64,000 nt of DNA from Arthrobacter sp. PGP41 (GTDB taxonomy: Bacteria; Actinomycetota; Actinomycetes; Actinomycetales; Micrococcaceae), in the NCBI RefSeq assembly GCF_002953935.1, contig NZ_CP026514.1, forward strand, positions 2,728,001 through 2,792,000, read 5' to 3'. Under the pieces are notes generated by a model. The model was not told where the DNA came from, ran no database searches, and saw only the letters and a program-made list of their open reading frames with translations. The position numbers and the translations under genes were made by a program. Each line of letters begins with the position of its first letter. The stretch's first letter is position 1. Shown in pieces: positions 28,993-37,360 of the stretch.

Positions 28993-29820
28993 CTAGCCGG
29001 CCAGCTGGCGCTGCAATTGGCCCAGCTTGGCGAGGACCGAAGCATCGAGCACTTCGTCACCAACCTGGACGCGGATGCCGCCAATAAGTGACGGGTCAAC
29101 ATTGAGGTTGACCTTCAGTTCCCGTCCGTACATGGCATTCAGGCCCGCCTGGAGGCGTTCAAGCTGCGTCTGCGTTAGGGGACGGGTCACGCTGACCGTT
29201 GCAATCCAGCGCTGCTGCCGCTTGGCCGCCAGCTCGGCGAACCGCTGAACCAGCCGCGTGGGCTTAATGCCGCGCGGCTGGCTGACGGCCTGCGAAATGA
29301 GGACTTTGGCTTCTTCACTTGCGGCTGGCACCAGCTTCGCGGCGAGTGCGGTCTTGGCCGCAGCACTGGCCTGTGGTTCGGACAGAGCACGTTGTACCTC
29401 ATGGCTGGAGGCAACAGCCTGGTTGAAGGAAAACAGATCGTTTTCCAGTTCTTCCAGGCCAGTGATTCCGGAGGCAGAAACGGCCGACTTGTTTTCAGCA
29501 ACAGAAATGACCACCGTTGCGGCAAGAGTCTCGAGTGCATCGCCAATGTCACGGGCCGTTGCCCAGCGCAAGCTGGCCAGTCCGCCCGCGATCTCTGCAG
29601 CATCAGCGGAGACTTTCCCGCCAACCAGCTGCTTGACCAGCGCCGACTTTTCGTCACCATTGCGGGACGGGTCAGTCAGGGCGCGGCGCAAGCCAGCCGA
29701 GCTGTCCACCATTCCCAGAATTCCGAAGAGTTCCTTTGCCAGCTGCAGCGACGCGGTGGGAAGTTTTGCTTCCAACTCTGCCAGCGCTGTTGCCAGCGAT
29801 TCGCTCGATACGCCTGCCAT
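28993..29820 (-). CDS. atpH: ATP synthase subunit delta
   Basis: Peripheral stalk/F1 connector, 275 residues, longer than the 177 of Escherichia coli, as usual in actinobacteria. The C-terminal region QRFAELAAKRQQRWIATVSV, NLNVDPSLIGGIRVQVGDEVLDASV is the diagnostic delta/OSCP signature. Unlike in mycobacteria, delta is not fused to a b subunit. Overlaps the atpF stop by one base (TAATG). Confidence 0.95.
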   Translation of the reverse strand: MAGVSSESLATALAELEAKLPTASLQLAKELFGILGMVDSSAGLRRALTDPSRNGDEKSALVKQLVGGKVSADAAEIAGGLASLRWATARDIGDALETLAATVVISVAENKSAVSASGITGLEELENDLFSFNQAVASSHEVQRALSEPQASAAAKTALAAKLVPAASEEAKVLISQAVSQPRGIKPTRLVQRFAELAAKRQQRWIATVSVTRPLTQTQLERLQAGLNAMYGRELKVNLNVDPSLIGGIRVQVGDEVLDASVLAKLGQLQRQLAG

Positions 29821-30371
29821 TACTTAGCTGCACCTGCGTTCTGGGTCTCCAGATCTGCCAGGAAACGGTCCACGACCCGTGCTGCACGCTCGTCGTCGTT
29901 GAGCGCTTCGCCGACGATCCGGCCCGCCAGGGTGGTGGCCAGGGTGCCGACCTCAGAACGCAGGGACACAACGGCCGCCTGGCGCTCGGATTCGATCTGT
30001 GCGTGTGCCTGGGCCGTGATGCGGGCAGACTCTGCAGCTGCCTTCTCCTTGAGATCCGCGAGGATCTGGGCACCTTCGGCACGGGCTTCCTCACGGATGC
30101 GGTTGGCTTCGGTGCGGGCGTCGGTCAGCTGCTGCTTGTACTCTTCGAGTGCAGCAGACGCCTCAGCCTGGGCCTTTTCAGCCTTTGCAATGCCGCCTTC
30201 GATGGCCTCGGCACGCTCGGCGAAGGTCTTTTCGAACATCGGGACAACGAACTTGACCACGATGAAAAAGAGGATGGCAAAGCCCACGAAGACAACGCCC
30301 ATTTCCCAGATGTTGGGCATCAGGGGGTTGACTTCACCCTCAGTGGCGGCTGAGATGATCAGCTGATTCAT
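29820..30371 (-). CDS. atpF: ATP synthase F0 subunit b
   Basis: 183 residues: a short periplasmic N-terminus, one membrane helix (MGVVFVGFAILFFIVVKFVVP), then a long charged coiled coil (AEAIEGGIAKAEKAQAEASAAL onward) forming the peripheral stalk. Typical length and arrangement. Confidence 0.95.
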   Translation of the reverse strand: MNQLIISAATEGEVNPLMPNIWEMGVVFVGFAILFFIVVKFVVPMFEKTFAERAEAIEGGIAKAEKAQAEASAALEEYKQQLTDARTEANRIREEARAEGAQILADLKEKAAAESARITAQAHAQIESERQAAVVSLRSEVGTLATTLAGRIVGEALNDDERAARVVDRFLADLETQNAGAAK

Positions 30372-30423
30372 ATTTCACCCGTCCTTATCTACTCGGTTCT
30401 GTAAGTTCGCTTCGTTCTAAGGA

Positions 30424-30627
30424 CTAGAGAACGAAGGCGAAGACCAGGCCGAGGATGGCGAGGGCTTCGGTCAGCGCAAGGCCGAGGAATGCGATCGGCT
30501 GCAGGACGCGCTGTGCTTCAGGCTGGCGTGCAACGCCGTTGATGTAGGCGGCGAATACGAGGCCAACACCGATACCACCGCCGATTGCGGACAGACCGTA
30601 ACCTACGAGGTTGAGATTGCCTTCCAT
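30424..30627 (-). CDS. atpE: ATP synthase F0 subunit c
   Basis: Proteolipid of the rotor ring, 67 residues from ATG at 30627, chosen because AAAGGAAT lies 5 nt before it; an upstream start would add nine unrelated residues. Two helices flank the RQP loop (residues 34-36), and Glu54 in [12 protein letters not shown] is the ion-binding carboxylate. No Na+-site residues evident; proton-coupled is likely. Homologue of the bedaquiline target in mycobacteria. Confidence 0.96.
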   Translation of the reverse strand: MEGNLNLVGYGLSAIGGGIGVGLVFAAYINGVARQPEAQRVLQPIAFLGLALTEALAILGLVFAFVL

Positions 30628-30734
30628 TTTTATTCCTTTCAAGATGCCACCCATGTGGCAGGTTGTTTGGGTTGCTCTATCCCCGCGAGGGGAAGTCTTT
30701 GTGCCCGGCGGCGGTTTGCCGGCAGGCAGGGTGC

Positions 30735-31535
30735 CTAGTGGCTGTCGGCGTGAAGTGCGCCTTCAATGTAGATCGCAGTCAGCAGGGTAAAGACGTACGC
30801 CTGCAGGACCATGATCAGGGCTTCAAGCATGTACATGGCGATCGCCCCGGCCAGGACCAGCAGCGAGGTTCCCTTGAGCAGGAGGTTCTCCTGCATGACG
30901 AGGAACTCGATGCCGTAGCCGGCGATCATCACGATGAGGTGGCCTGCGAGCATGGTGGCGAACAGACGGAGGCTGTGCGTTACAGGCCGGACCAGGAAGT
31001 TGGAGATGATCTCGATCGGGATGACGATCGGAAGGATGAACCACGGAACACCGGAGGGCACGGTGGCCAGCTTGAAGTAACGGAGTCCGTTCTTCTTGAC
31101 GCCGATGGCGATCCAGGTGACGTAGACAATGCCGGCCAGCACGTAGGCGCCGCCCACGTGCGAGAACGTGGGGAGCTGGAAGAACGGGATGGCCCCGTAG
31201 ATGTTGTTGACCAGGATGAAGAAGAAGAGGCTGAACAGCAGCGGGACGTACTTGATGAAGTCCCTGCCGCCGATGATGTCCTTGGCGATTCCGTTGCGGA
31301 CGAAGCCGTAGGCGGCCTCGCCGGCAAACTGGAGCTTGCCGGGTACCAGCTGCTGCTTGCGTGCGGCGAGCACGAAGAAGACGGCGATAAAGACGACAGA
31401 GAGGAGGACCAGCAGCATCTGCTTGGAGAATCCTTCTGCGGCACCCCACGGCAGGATTGCCGGCAAATGCATTTCGTTAATACCAGGAGGAGTAAACTCT
31501 CCTGAATCTTGGGCCGGGAGCGCAAGCGCGATCAA
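30735..31535 (-). CDS. atpB: ATP synthase F0 subunit a
   Basis: 266 residues with about six membrane segments. [17 protein letters not shown] contains the essential Arg facing the c-ring, and [20 protein letters not shown] is the last helix. TTG start preceded by GAGAGGAA with good spacing. An N-terminal segment ([18 protein letters not shown]) faces outside. Confidence 0.96.
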   Translation of the reverse strand: MIALALPAQDSGEFTPPGINEMHLPAILPWGAAEGFSKQMLLVLLSVVFIAVFFVLAARKQQLVPGKLQFAGEAAYGFVRNGIAKDIIGGRDFIKYVPLLFSLFFFILVNNIYGAIPFFQLPTFSHVGGAYVLAGIVYVTWIAIGVKKNGLRYFKLATVPSGVPWFILPIVIPIEIISNFLVRPVTHSLRLFATMLAGHLIVMIAGYGIEFLVMQENLLLKGTSLLVLAGAIAMYMLEALIMVLQAYVFTLLTAIYIEGALHADSH

Positions 31536-31616
31536 CGCGTTTCCTCTCTGCAGTGTCCATCATTGGGCGTTGGGCGGGGACCGGCAGCCGGAAGGCCTGC
31601 TGTTCCCCCTGTGAAA

Positions 31617-31958
31617 TTATTTGGCATTAGTGTCGCCGTCCTGGGACGGCCCGCTGGAAGCACGGCGCTCCCCAGCATTGTTTCGAGAACTGGTAAGGCC
31701 ATGCATGTGGGAAAGGTAGAAACCTCCGACGGCTCCAAGCAGGGCGCCTGCGAGCACGATCCAGCGCGTTCCCCACACGTAATCCAGTCCCCACCCTATC
31801 AAACTCCAGACGATGATTCCGCCAATGATGTAGCTGAATACGGCCATGCCGGCGTTGTATCCGCCGCTGGTTCCGTTGCTCGATACACCGGGGGCAGAAC
31901 CGCTCGATCCGCTGTCCCCGTTGCGGCCTTTGTTGGGCTTCTTCGGATCACGCATCAT
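31617..31958 (-). CDS. AtpZ/AtpI-family small membrane protein
   Basis: 113 residues. A disordered Ser/Gly-rich N-terminus (about 35 residues) precedes two membrane helices: AGMAVFSYIIGGIIVWSLIGWGLDY and WIVLAGALLGAVGGFYLSHMHGL. The GWGLDY and GxxxGFYL pattern fits AtpZ/Gene-1-type assembly factors that accompany AtpI. It overlaps the end of the preceding atpI by 11 nt. Role in c-ring assembly or Mg2+ supply is inferred from the family. Confidence 0.78.
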   Translation of the reverse strand: MMRDPKKPNKGRNGDSGSSGSAPGVSSNGTSGGYNAGMAVFSYIIGGIIVWSLIGWGLDYVWGTRWIVLAGALLGAVGGFYLSHMHGLTSSRNNAGERRASSGPSQDGDTNAK

Positions 31959-32430
31959 GGTTTTCCTTGTTTTCCGGCTCGTTATAGATCTGCAGGCGCG
32001 CCTTGCTGAAACCGTAGATTTCAGCAGTCTGCCACAGGACCACGGCGGTCACCGCTCCGGCCACAAACCAGCGGCCTTGCAGCCACTGCGGAGCCCCCAC
32101 GACGAACAGCACGACGGCGAAGCCGACCACCTTGACGAAGTAGGTTGCCACGAACATGCCGATGGCCCCCGAAGGATTGCTGCGGCCCACGAAATGCCCT
32201 ACCAGGAGGCTGATTCCGAAGAACAGCATGACCAGCAGGCCGCCCGCGGTGCTGGACAGGGCGGCGTTCACGCCCTGCAGAAGCACGGCAGCGACTGCGC
32301 AGAGGAGCAGGCCGGCGGCAGAAGCAATCGAACTCAGCTTGAGGAGGTGCAGCCAGAGCGACGGTGTGGGGCCCGATGCGCCAACAGTTCCGTTGCCGGA
32401 CGGAGGTCCGGACTCGGCGTTGGAGGTCAT
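31948..32430 (-). CDS. atpI: ATP synthase protein I
   Basis: 160 residues, four membrane helices (LLKLSSIASAAGLLLCAVAAVLL; LSSTAGGLLVMLFFGISLLVGHFVG; GMFVATYFVKVVGFAVVLFVV; WFVAGAVTAVVLWQTAEIYGF). Matches the AtpI family thought to assist c-ring assembly. First gene of the ATP synthase cluster; promoter TAGAAT at 32506-32511. Sequence divergence in this family is high, so confidence rests partly on position. Confidence 0.85.
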   Translation of the reverse strand: MTSNAESGPPSGNGTVGASGPTPSLWLHLLKLSSIASAAGLLLCAVAAVLLQGVNAALSSTAGGLLVMLFFGISLLVGHFVGRSNPSGAIGMFVATYFVKVVGFAVVLFVVGAPQWLQGRWFVAGAVTAVVLWQTAEIYGFSKARLQIYNEPENKENHDA

Positions 32431-32449
32431 TCGATCCCAATCGTCGGCG

Positions 32450-32477
32450 CCGGCAGGCAGGTCACCGGCAGGCAGGT
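32450..32477. repeat. Two direct copies of a 13-mer in the atpI leader
   Basis: CCGGCAGGCAGGT occurs at 32450-32462 and 32465-32477 (minus strand ACCTGCCTGCCGG twice), inside the predicted 5' leader of the ATP synthase transcript. Possibly a protein-binding site. Confidence 0.7.
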
Positions 32478-32481
32478 TTGG

Positions 32482-32503
32482 AGGGGCAGCTTTGGCTGCC
32501 CCT
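32482..32503. other. 9-bp stem hairpin beside the atpI promoter
   Basis: AGGGGCAGC and GCTGCCCCT with a TTTG loop form a perfect hairpin between the wecA-like stop and atpI. It overlaps the expected transcription start of the atp operon. It could end wecA transcripts or act in the atp leader; no T-tract. Confidence 0.6.
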
Positions 32504-32505
32504 AA

Positions 32506-32511
32506 ATTCTA
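32506..32511 (-). promoter_or_regulatory. -10 element of the ATP synthase operon
   Basis: Minus-strand TAGAAT; 17 nt upstream is GTGCCG as a weak -35. It would start transcription about 70 nt before atpI. Confidence 0.5.
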
Positions 32512-32539
32512 CACGAGATAGAAATAATCGGCACCGCGG

Positions 32540-33652
32540 TTACGCCCGCGTCTCTTCGCCGCGCCGGGCAAGGTATGGCCAGGCGGTGACCAGGCCCATG
32601 ACGAGGGTGGCGAAGATGTCCACAGCGAGCACCATCTGCCACGGGAAGACGGCGAAGGCCAGTCCTCCGAAGGAGAGGATGCCGGTCCAGAGGTACATCA
32701 GGATCACGGCGGTGCGGTGCGAGTAGCCGATGTCCAGCAATTTGTGGTGCAGGTGGCCCTTGTCCGCGGACCAGGGCGACCGGCCGCGGGCGGTGCGCCG
32801 CACCACTGCCAGGCCGAGGTCCAGCAGCGGCAGGAAGAGGACGGCGAACGGAAGCAGGATGGGAATCACGGTGGAGATACCGTTGGCCCTGTCATACAGC
32901 CCCGAGGTGATCTGTCCGGTGGACACGACGCCGGCAGAAGCCATCAGCAGCCCGATCAGCATCGCACCGGAGTCGCCCATGAAGATTTTGGACGGAAACC
33001 AGTTGTGCGGGAGGAAGCCCAGGCAGCTGCCCACCAGGACAGCGGTGATAAGCGTGGCGAGGTCCGAATAGTCCAGCAGCACGGCATTGCGGTGCACCCA
33101 GTATGCGGTGAAGAAGAACGCGGTCCCGCCGATGATGGCCACGCCCGCGGCAAGGCCATCCAGGCCGTCGATGAAGTTGAAGGCGTTCATCGTGGTGACG
33201 ATCAGTCCCGCGGTCAAGAGCACCCGTACCGTCTCGTTTTCGAGGTAGATCGCTTCGGGCACCCACGGGACGATGGTCATCTGGACTCCCCAGATGGCCA
33301 CGGTGAGGCCCGCTGCGCTTTGCCCGATAAGTTTCACCCACCAGCGGATGTCCAGAAGGTCGTCCGCCACGCCCACCAGCACGATGACGGCAGCACCCGC
33401 GAGGACTCCCCACGGGGAGAAGTTGTTACGGTAAATGTCCTTGACGAAGAATGACTGGCTCGCAACAATGAGCGCCACCATCACTCCGAGGAAAATCGCC
33501 ACGCCGCCGAGCCGCGACACCGGGATTGAATGCATGTCACGGCTGCGGATGGGCAGGTGCAGTTCCAGCCGGTGGCCGATGACCCGCGCCGCCCAGGTGG
33601 CAGCATAGGACACGATGGCAGCCGTCAGCCCCATCAGCAGGTACATGATCAT
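32540..33652 (-). CDS. TagO/WecA-like undecaprenyl-phosphate sugar-phosphate transferase
   Basis: 370 residues, about 10-11 membrane helices. Family motifs: GVADDLLDIRWWVKLIGQ (DDxxD Mg site), MNAFNFIDGLDGLAAG (NxxNxxDGxDGL), GSCLGFLPHNWFPSKIFMGDSGAMLIG and DKGHLHHKLLDIGYSHR (the HxHH nucleotide-sugar recognition block). Transfers GlcNAc-1-phosphate (or a similar sugar) to undecaprenyl phosphate, first step of wall polymer linkage-unit or polysaccharide synthesis. The TagA-like gene just upstream supports the teichoic-acid-type pathway. An ATG at 33646 is an alternative start. Confidence 0.93.
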   Translation of the reverse strand: MIMYLLMGLTAAIVSYAATWAARVIGHRLELHLPIRSRDMHSIPVSRLGGVAIFLGVMVALIVASQSFFVKDIYRNNFSPWGVLAGAAVIVLVGVADDLLDIRWWVKLIGQSAAGLTVAIWGVQMTIVPWVPEAIYLENETVRVLLTAGLIVTTMNAFNFIDGLDGLAAGVAIIGGTAFFFTAYWVHRNAVLLDYSDLATLITAVLVGSCLGFLPHNWFPSKIFMGDSGAMLIGLLMASAGVVSTGQITSGLYDRANGISTVIPILLPFAVLFLPLLDLGLAVVRRTARGRSPWSADKGHLHHKLLDIGYSHRTAVILMYLWTGILSFGGLAFAVFPWQMVLAVDIFATLVMGLVTAWPYLARRGEETRA

Positions 33653-33828
33653 GGGGCGGGGGCCGTTTCAGGACGGATGCTTAAACAGGGCAACCGTGCC
33701 GGCAGCTGGTCCTTGGTCGAGGGGCTCACTGGCCGGGAATCTGTTCTTCGATAAATGAAACTTCTCCGTCGCCGAGCGCTCAGCAGGCAGTACGCATTTC
33801 CGTGGACGCAGTGCCTTACAGGGCTGTA

Positions 33829-33857
33829 TTACAGTGGACTCTAGTCAAAGATACTAG
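33829..33857 (+). promoter_or_regulatory. Possible promoter of the GT2 gene
   Basis: TTACAG (33829-33834), 17 nt, TACTAG (33852-33857), giving a leader of about 75 nt. It lies in the 285-bp divergent region 33653-33937, in which I see no other gene. Moderate match only. Confidence 0.35.
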
Positions 33858-33937
33858 CGCCAACAGCTTCATGGCTTCGCGCCACACGGCGCAGTGCGAG
33901 CGGGGAAATCCCTGTCAGCCATGCTGAAAGGACCCCA

Positions 33938-34834
33938 ATGACCCCCCGCATAGCAGTCGCTGCCGTTACCTTCGACCGGCCTCATGAACTGGCTGTCCTG
34001 CTGGATGCGATTAACGCGCAGAGCGCACCGGTGGAGACGATCTGCCTTGTGGACAGCGGCACGACGCCGGCCGTGGACGTGGCCGGCAAGCATCCGAACG
34101 TCGACTACGTCCGCTCGGAAGCAAACCTCGGTGGAGCGGGCGGATTCGCCCTGGCGGCGCTGAAGGCCGTGGCCAGCGGTGCCACCTGGATTTGGATGAT
34201 GGACGACGACGCCGAGCCGGCTGACCCGGAATGCCTTGCCACGCTGGTGCGTGAGGCTGAGGCACGGGACCTCGAAGCGGTGGTTCCGCTGGTGACGGCG
34301 CCGGGCCAGCCCGACAGGCTTTCTTTTTTCTTCCGCCTGGACGGCAAGGTCACGCACAGCCGCGCCGAGGTGGAGAAGCTGGGTTTCCTGCCCAATGACG
34401 GCCACTTCTTCAACGGAGCGCTGATCCGTTCGGACGTCTTCTTCAAGGTGGGCCTGCCGGACATGCGGCTTTTCATCCGCGGCGACGAGGTGGATTTCAC
34501 CATCCGTCTTCGCAAGGCGGGGATCAGGTTCGGCACGGTGACCACTACCGCCATCACCCACCCGCACGCGTTTTCCGAGACCCAGCATGTCTTCGGTGCC
34601 GGCTGGCACGTCATTGTTCCGGAATCGGCCTTCAAGCGGTACTACTACTACCGGAACCGCGGATATCTGATCCGCCGGTACTTCCGCGTCAGGTCCTTCG
34701 TTGCGGACGTGGGCGGCTACCTGGGCTACTTCCTCCAGCGCCGGGACCTTCCCGGTTTCCTGGGCTGGGCCAGGTCCTTCACCACCGGCCTCCGGGGCAA
34801 GGGGTTTGCGCCGCTGGAAGACCAGAAGTTCTAG
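33938..34834 (+). CDS. Family 2 glycosyltransferase (GlfT1-like)
   Basis: 298 residues, cytoplasmic with membrane-associated C-terminus. IAVAAVTFDRPHELAVLLDAI opens the GT-A fold; WIWMMDDDAEP is the metal-binding DDD motif; FFNGALIRSDVFFKVGLP, IRGDEVDFTIRLRKAG (acceptor/catalytic region) and a conserved AITHPHAF follow. The pattern resembles galactofuranosyl or rhamnosyl transferases of actinobacterial wall polymers. AAAGGA ribosome binding site. It is the only plus-strand gene in a 25-kb minus-strand block, placed between the TagO-like and TagA-like genes. Confidence 0.85.
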   Translation: MTPRIAVAAVTFDRPHELAVLLDAINAQSAPVETICLVDSGTTPAVDVAGKHPNVDYVRSEANLGGAGGFALAALKAVASGATWIWMMDDDAEPADPECLATLVREAEARDLEAVVPLVTAPGQPDRLSFFFRLDGKVTHSRAEVEKLGFLPNDGHFFNGALIRSDVFFKVGLPDMRLFIRGDEVDFTIRLRKAGIRFGTVTTTAITHPHAFSETQHVFGAGWHVIVPESAFKRYYYYRNRGYLIRRYFRVRSFVADVGGYLGYFLQRRDLPGFLGWARSFTTGLRGKGFAPLEDQKF

Positions 34835-34844
34835 GCTGCGGTTC

Positions 34845-35615
34845 CTAGCTCCTGCGCGCCGACTGGCGCTTCAACCCACGGGCGGCCAGGAGCCACAGCA
34901 GCACCCAGGGCTCGCCAAGCACGCGGTACGCCACACGGCGGGGGTGAAGCAGCAGCCGCCAGGCCCACTCCAGCCCCAGCCTGCCCAGCCACCGGGGGGC
35001 GAGCTTCTGGATGCCGGCAAGCTGTTCGATCGCTCCGCCGACTGCGCAGTAGACCGCCGGCGGCATGTCTCCAAGGCGCCGCTGCAGGACATTTTCCTGC
35101 AACGGCATGCCAAGGCCGATGAGGACCAGCTGCGGCTGCTGGCGGTGGAGCCAGGCCACAGCATCATCCTCAAGCCCGTCATCCCAGCCCTCTCCCGGAA
35201 GGCCCGAGACTTTTGCGCCGGGGACGATTGACTGCAGCTTCCTCACGGCGCCCGCGTTGGCCTCCGCACCGGCGCCAAGCACGGCAATCCGCTCCAGTCC
35301 CCGCACCTGGTCCAGCGCCGGAAGCCAGTCTGTCGAGCCCAGCCTGTAGTCCATGACGGGGCCTTTCGCCTTGCCTGTCCTCCCCCACAACCAGAGCACG
35401 GGCGCCCCGTCCAGCAGGACCACGTCGCTCTGCTGGTAAAGGTCGCGAAAGCCCTCATCCGAGAGGGTCAGCGTGACGCTGTGGAGGTTGTGGCCCAGTA
35501 CCGTCCGGGTGGAGCCTTCCTGGATGTAGCGGCTGAGTTCCTCCACCAGTTCCGGAACACGCAGCGGGGTTGCTTCAACCTCCAGGACCGGGACCTGCTG
35601 GCGGTCCGGTGCCAT
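34845..35615 (-). CDS. WecG/TagA/CpsF family glycosyltransferase
   Basis: 256 residues. VLGHNLHSVTLTLSDEGFRDLYQQSDVVLLDGAPVLWL (with the Asp of the active site), RIAVLGAGAEANAGAV, LVLIGLGMPLQENVL and the C-terminal GLEWAWRLLLHPRRVAYR are characteristic. In Bacillus, TagA adds N-acetylmannosamine to the TagO product to form the wall teichoic acid linkage unit; the sugar here is inferred. It overlaps the tsaC stop by one base. Confidence 0.9.
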   Translation of the reverse strand: MAPDRQQVPVLEVEATPLRVPELVEELSRYIQEGSTRTVLGHNLHSVTLTLSDEGFRDLYQQSDVVLLDGAPVLWLWGRTGKAKGPVMDYRLGSTDWLPALDQVRGLERIAVLGAGAEANAGAVRKLQSIVPGAKVSGLPGEGWDDGLEDDAVAWLHRQQPQLVLIGLGMPLQENVLQRRLGDMPPAVYCAVGGAIEQLAGIQKLAPRWLGRLGLEWAWRLLLHPRRVAYRVLGEPWVLLWLLAARGLKRQSARRS

Positions 35616-36454
35616 CAGGATTCGGTGTCCCGCGCCGGCGCCTGGATTGCCGCAGCGGAGGGTTCGACGGCGGAGGACCCGGGCGCCGGCGGATGGACCG
35701 GCGCGGCGGACGGATCCTCCGCCACGGGAGCTTCAACCGCAGGCGATGCGTCGGTGGGTACTGTGTCCACAGGTTCCTCTTCAGCCATGGGGATCTCTCC
35801 CAGGCCCAGGACACCCGGAACGTGCTCGCGGAGCTGTTCAAGGCTTACGGCACCGTTGCGGACCACGCGCAGGTGCGGCCCCGTGGCGTCAACAATGGTG
35901 GAGGGCACGGCGTTCTGGCCTTCCTGCGGCCGGAAGCCTCCTTCCAGGTAGACCTCCACGGAATCGGCAAGCTGCTCGCGCGCGGCGGCTGCCGTTTGCC
36001 CCGGGGCATGGCCCGTGCGGTTCGCGGAGGAAACGGCCAATGGCCCGGTGAGGGTCAGCAGTTCCTGGGCGATCTCGTCGTCAGGCATGCGCAGCGCCAC
36101 CGTCCCCTTGGTCTCGCCCAGGTCCCACTCGAGGGACGGCTGGGCGTGCAGGATCAGGGTCAGGCCGCCCGGCCAGAACGCTTCCGCAAGTTTGCGGGCG
36201 TCCGGGGACACATCCGTGGCCAGCCCGTCAAGGGCGTTGATCCGCGGGATCAGCACGGGCGGCGGCATGGTGCGGCTGCGTCCCTTGGATACCAGGAGCA
36301 TGGTCACGGCCTGGGGCGAAAAGGCGTCGGCGGCAATGCCGTAGACAGTGTCCGTGGGAAAGACCACGCACTTCTTCTCGCTGATGGCCCGCTGGGCGTG
36401 CTCCAGGCCCTTGGCGCGCTCGTCGTCACTGGTGCAGTCGTAGGTAGTGGTCAC
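35615..36454 (-). CDS. tsaC: L-threonylcarbamoyladenylate synthase (TsaC/Sua5, YrdC domain)
   Basis: Makes threonylcarbamoyl-AMP for the t6A modification of ANN-decoding tRNAs. 279 residues, GTG start. The YrdC domain fills residues about 12-215: CVVFPTDTVYGIAADAF, SKGRSRTMPPPVLIP, FWPGGLTLIL, VALRMPDDE and LAVSSANRTGHAPG. The remaining 60 residues are a low-complexity Pro/Ala/Glu/Val tail, not the Sua5 C-terminal domain. Downstream of prmC. Confidence 0.94.
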   Translation of the reverse strand: MTTTYDCTSDDERAKGLEHAQRAISEKKCVVFPTDTVYGIAADAFSPQAVTMLLVSKGRSRTMPPPVLIPRINALDGLATDVSPDARKLAEAFWPGGLTLILHAQPSLEWDLGETKGTVALRMPDDEIAQELLTLTGPLAVSSANRTGHAPGQTAAAAREQLADSVEVYLEGGFRPQEGQNAVPSTIVDATGPHLRVVRNGAVSLEQLREHVPGVLGLGEIPMAEEEPVDTVPTDASPAVEAPVAEDPSAAPVHPPAPGSSAVEPSAAAIQAPARDTES

Positions 36455-36466
36455 TCGCCTATTCTT

Positions 36467-37339
36467 TCATTCCGTGTAGTCCGGATCCGCAAGCAGGGCG
36501 CTGGTGGCGCGCTCCTTGCCATTGAGGTCCAGGTGCGTCCTGATTCCGGTCCAGTTCCCGGTCCTGGCCAGCATGGCCGGGATCCAGCCCGCCTGGACTT
36601 CGGCATGTTCCATCACGAAGTAGCCGCCGGGCCGCAGGAGGCGGGCCGCGGAGGCAGCGGCCGCCGTCGGAAGTTCCATGCCGTCCGCTCCCCCGCCGTA
36701 CAGCGCTTCGGGCGGATCATGGAGGGCGACTTCGGGCTCGTTGGGGATAGCTTCGGCAGGGATGTACGGCGGGTTGGAAACCACGACGTCGAAGGTTCCG
36801 TTGAGCTCCGGCAGTGCGTCACGCAGGTCCCCCTGGACGAGGTTGACGCCCAGGGGCGCCAGGTTCCTGGCAGCCCAGGCGTGGGCGAAGGGGCTGGACT
36901 CCACCGCGTGGACTTCGGCGCCCGGCACTTCGTGGGCGAGGGAGCCCGCGATGGCGCCGGATCCGGTGCCAAGGTCCACAATGCGCGGGTGCGGCATGCC
37001 CCTGACGTGGTCGATCACCAACTGCACCACGGACTCGGTCTCCGGGCGGGGAATGAAGACCCCCGGGCCGACGGCCAGTTCGAGGTAGCGGAAATGCGCT
37101 ACCCCGGTGATGTGCTGCAGCGGCGTCCTGCCGGCACGCTCCGCCACGAGGGCGGCGTAGCCTTCCGGCGCGGGAGTATCGCCAAGCATCATGGCACGGA
37201 GGCGGCCGAGCCCGACGTTGAGGAGGTGGTCGGCGAGCAGTTCGGCGTCCACGCGGGGGCTGGGCACGCCGGCGTCCCGGAGGATGGCTGTTGCCTCGGC
37301 AACGGCGTCCGCAAGCGACTGGCCTGGCTGAAGTGTCAT
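36467..37339 (-). CDS. prmC: Release factor glutamine methyltransferase
   Basis: Methylates the GGQ glutamine of release factors; encoded directly after its substrate PrfA. 290 residues: an N-terminal helical domain, then the SAM fold with RIVDLGTGSGAIAGSLA (motif I) and VVSNPPYIPAEA (NPPY catalytic motif). 21 nt after prfA. Confidence 0.95.
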   Translation of the reverse strand: MTLQPGQSLADAVAEATAILRDAGVPSPRVDAELLADHLLNVGLGRLRAMMLGDTPAPEGYAALVAERAGRTPLQHITGVAHFRYLELAVGPGVFIPRPETESVVQLVIDHVRGMPHPRIVDLGTGSGAIAGSLAHEVPGAEVHAVESSPFAHAWAARNLAPLGVNLVQGDLRDALPELNGTFDVVVSNPPYIPAEAIPNEPEVALHDPPEALYGGGADGMELPTAAAASAARLLRPGGYFVMEHAEVQAGWIPAMLARTGNWTGIRTHLDLNGKERATSALLADPDYTE

Positions 37340-37360
37340 GTCTGGGATGTGCAGGAAGGA

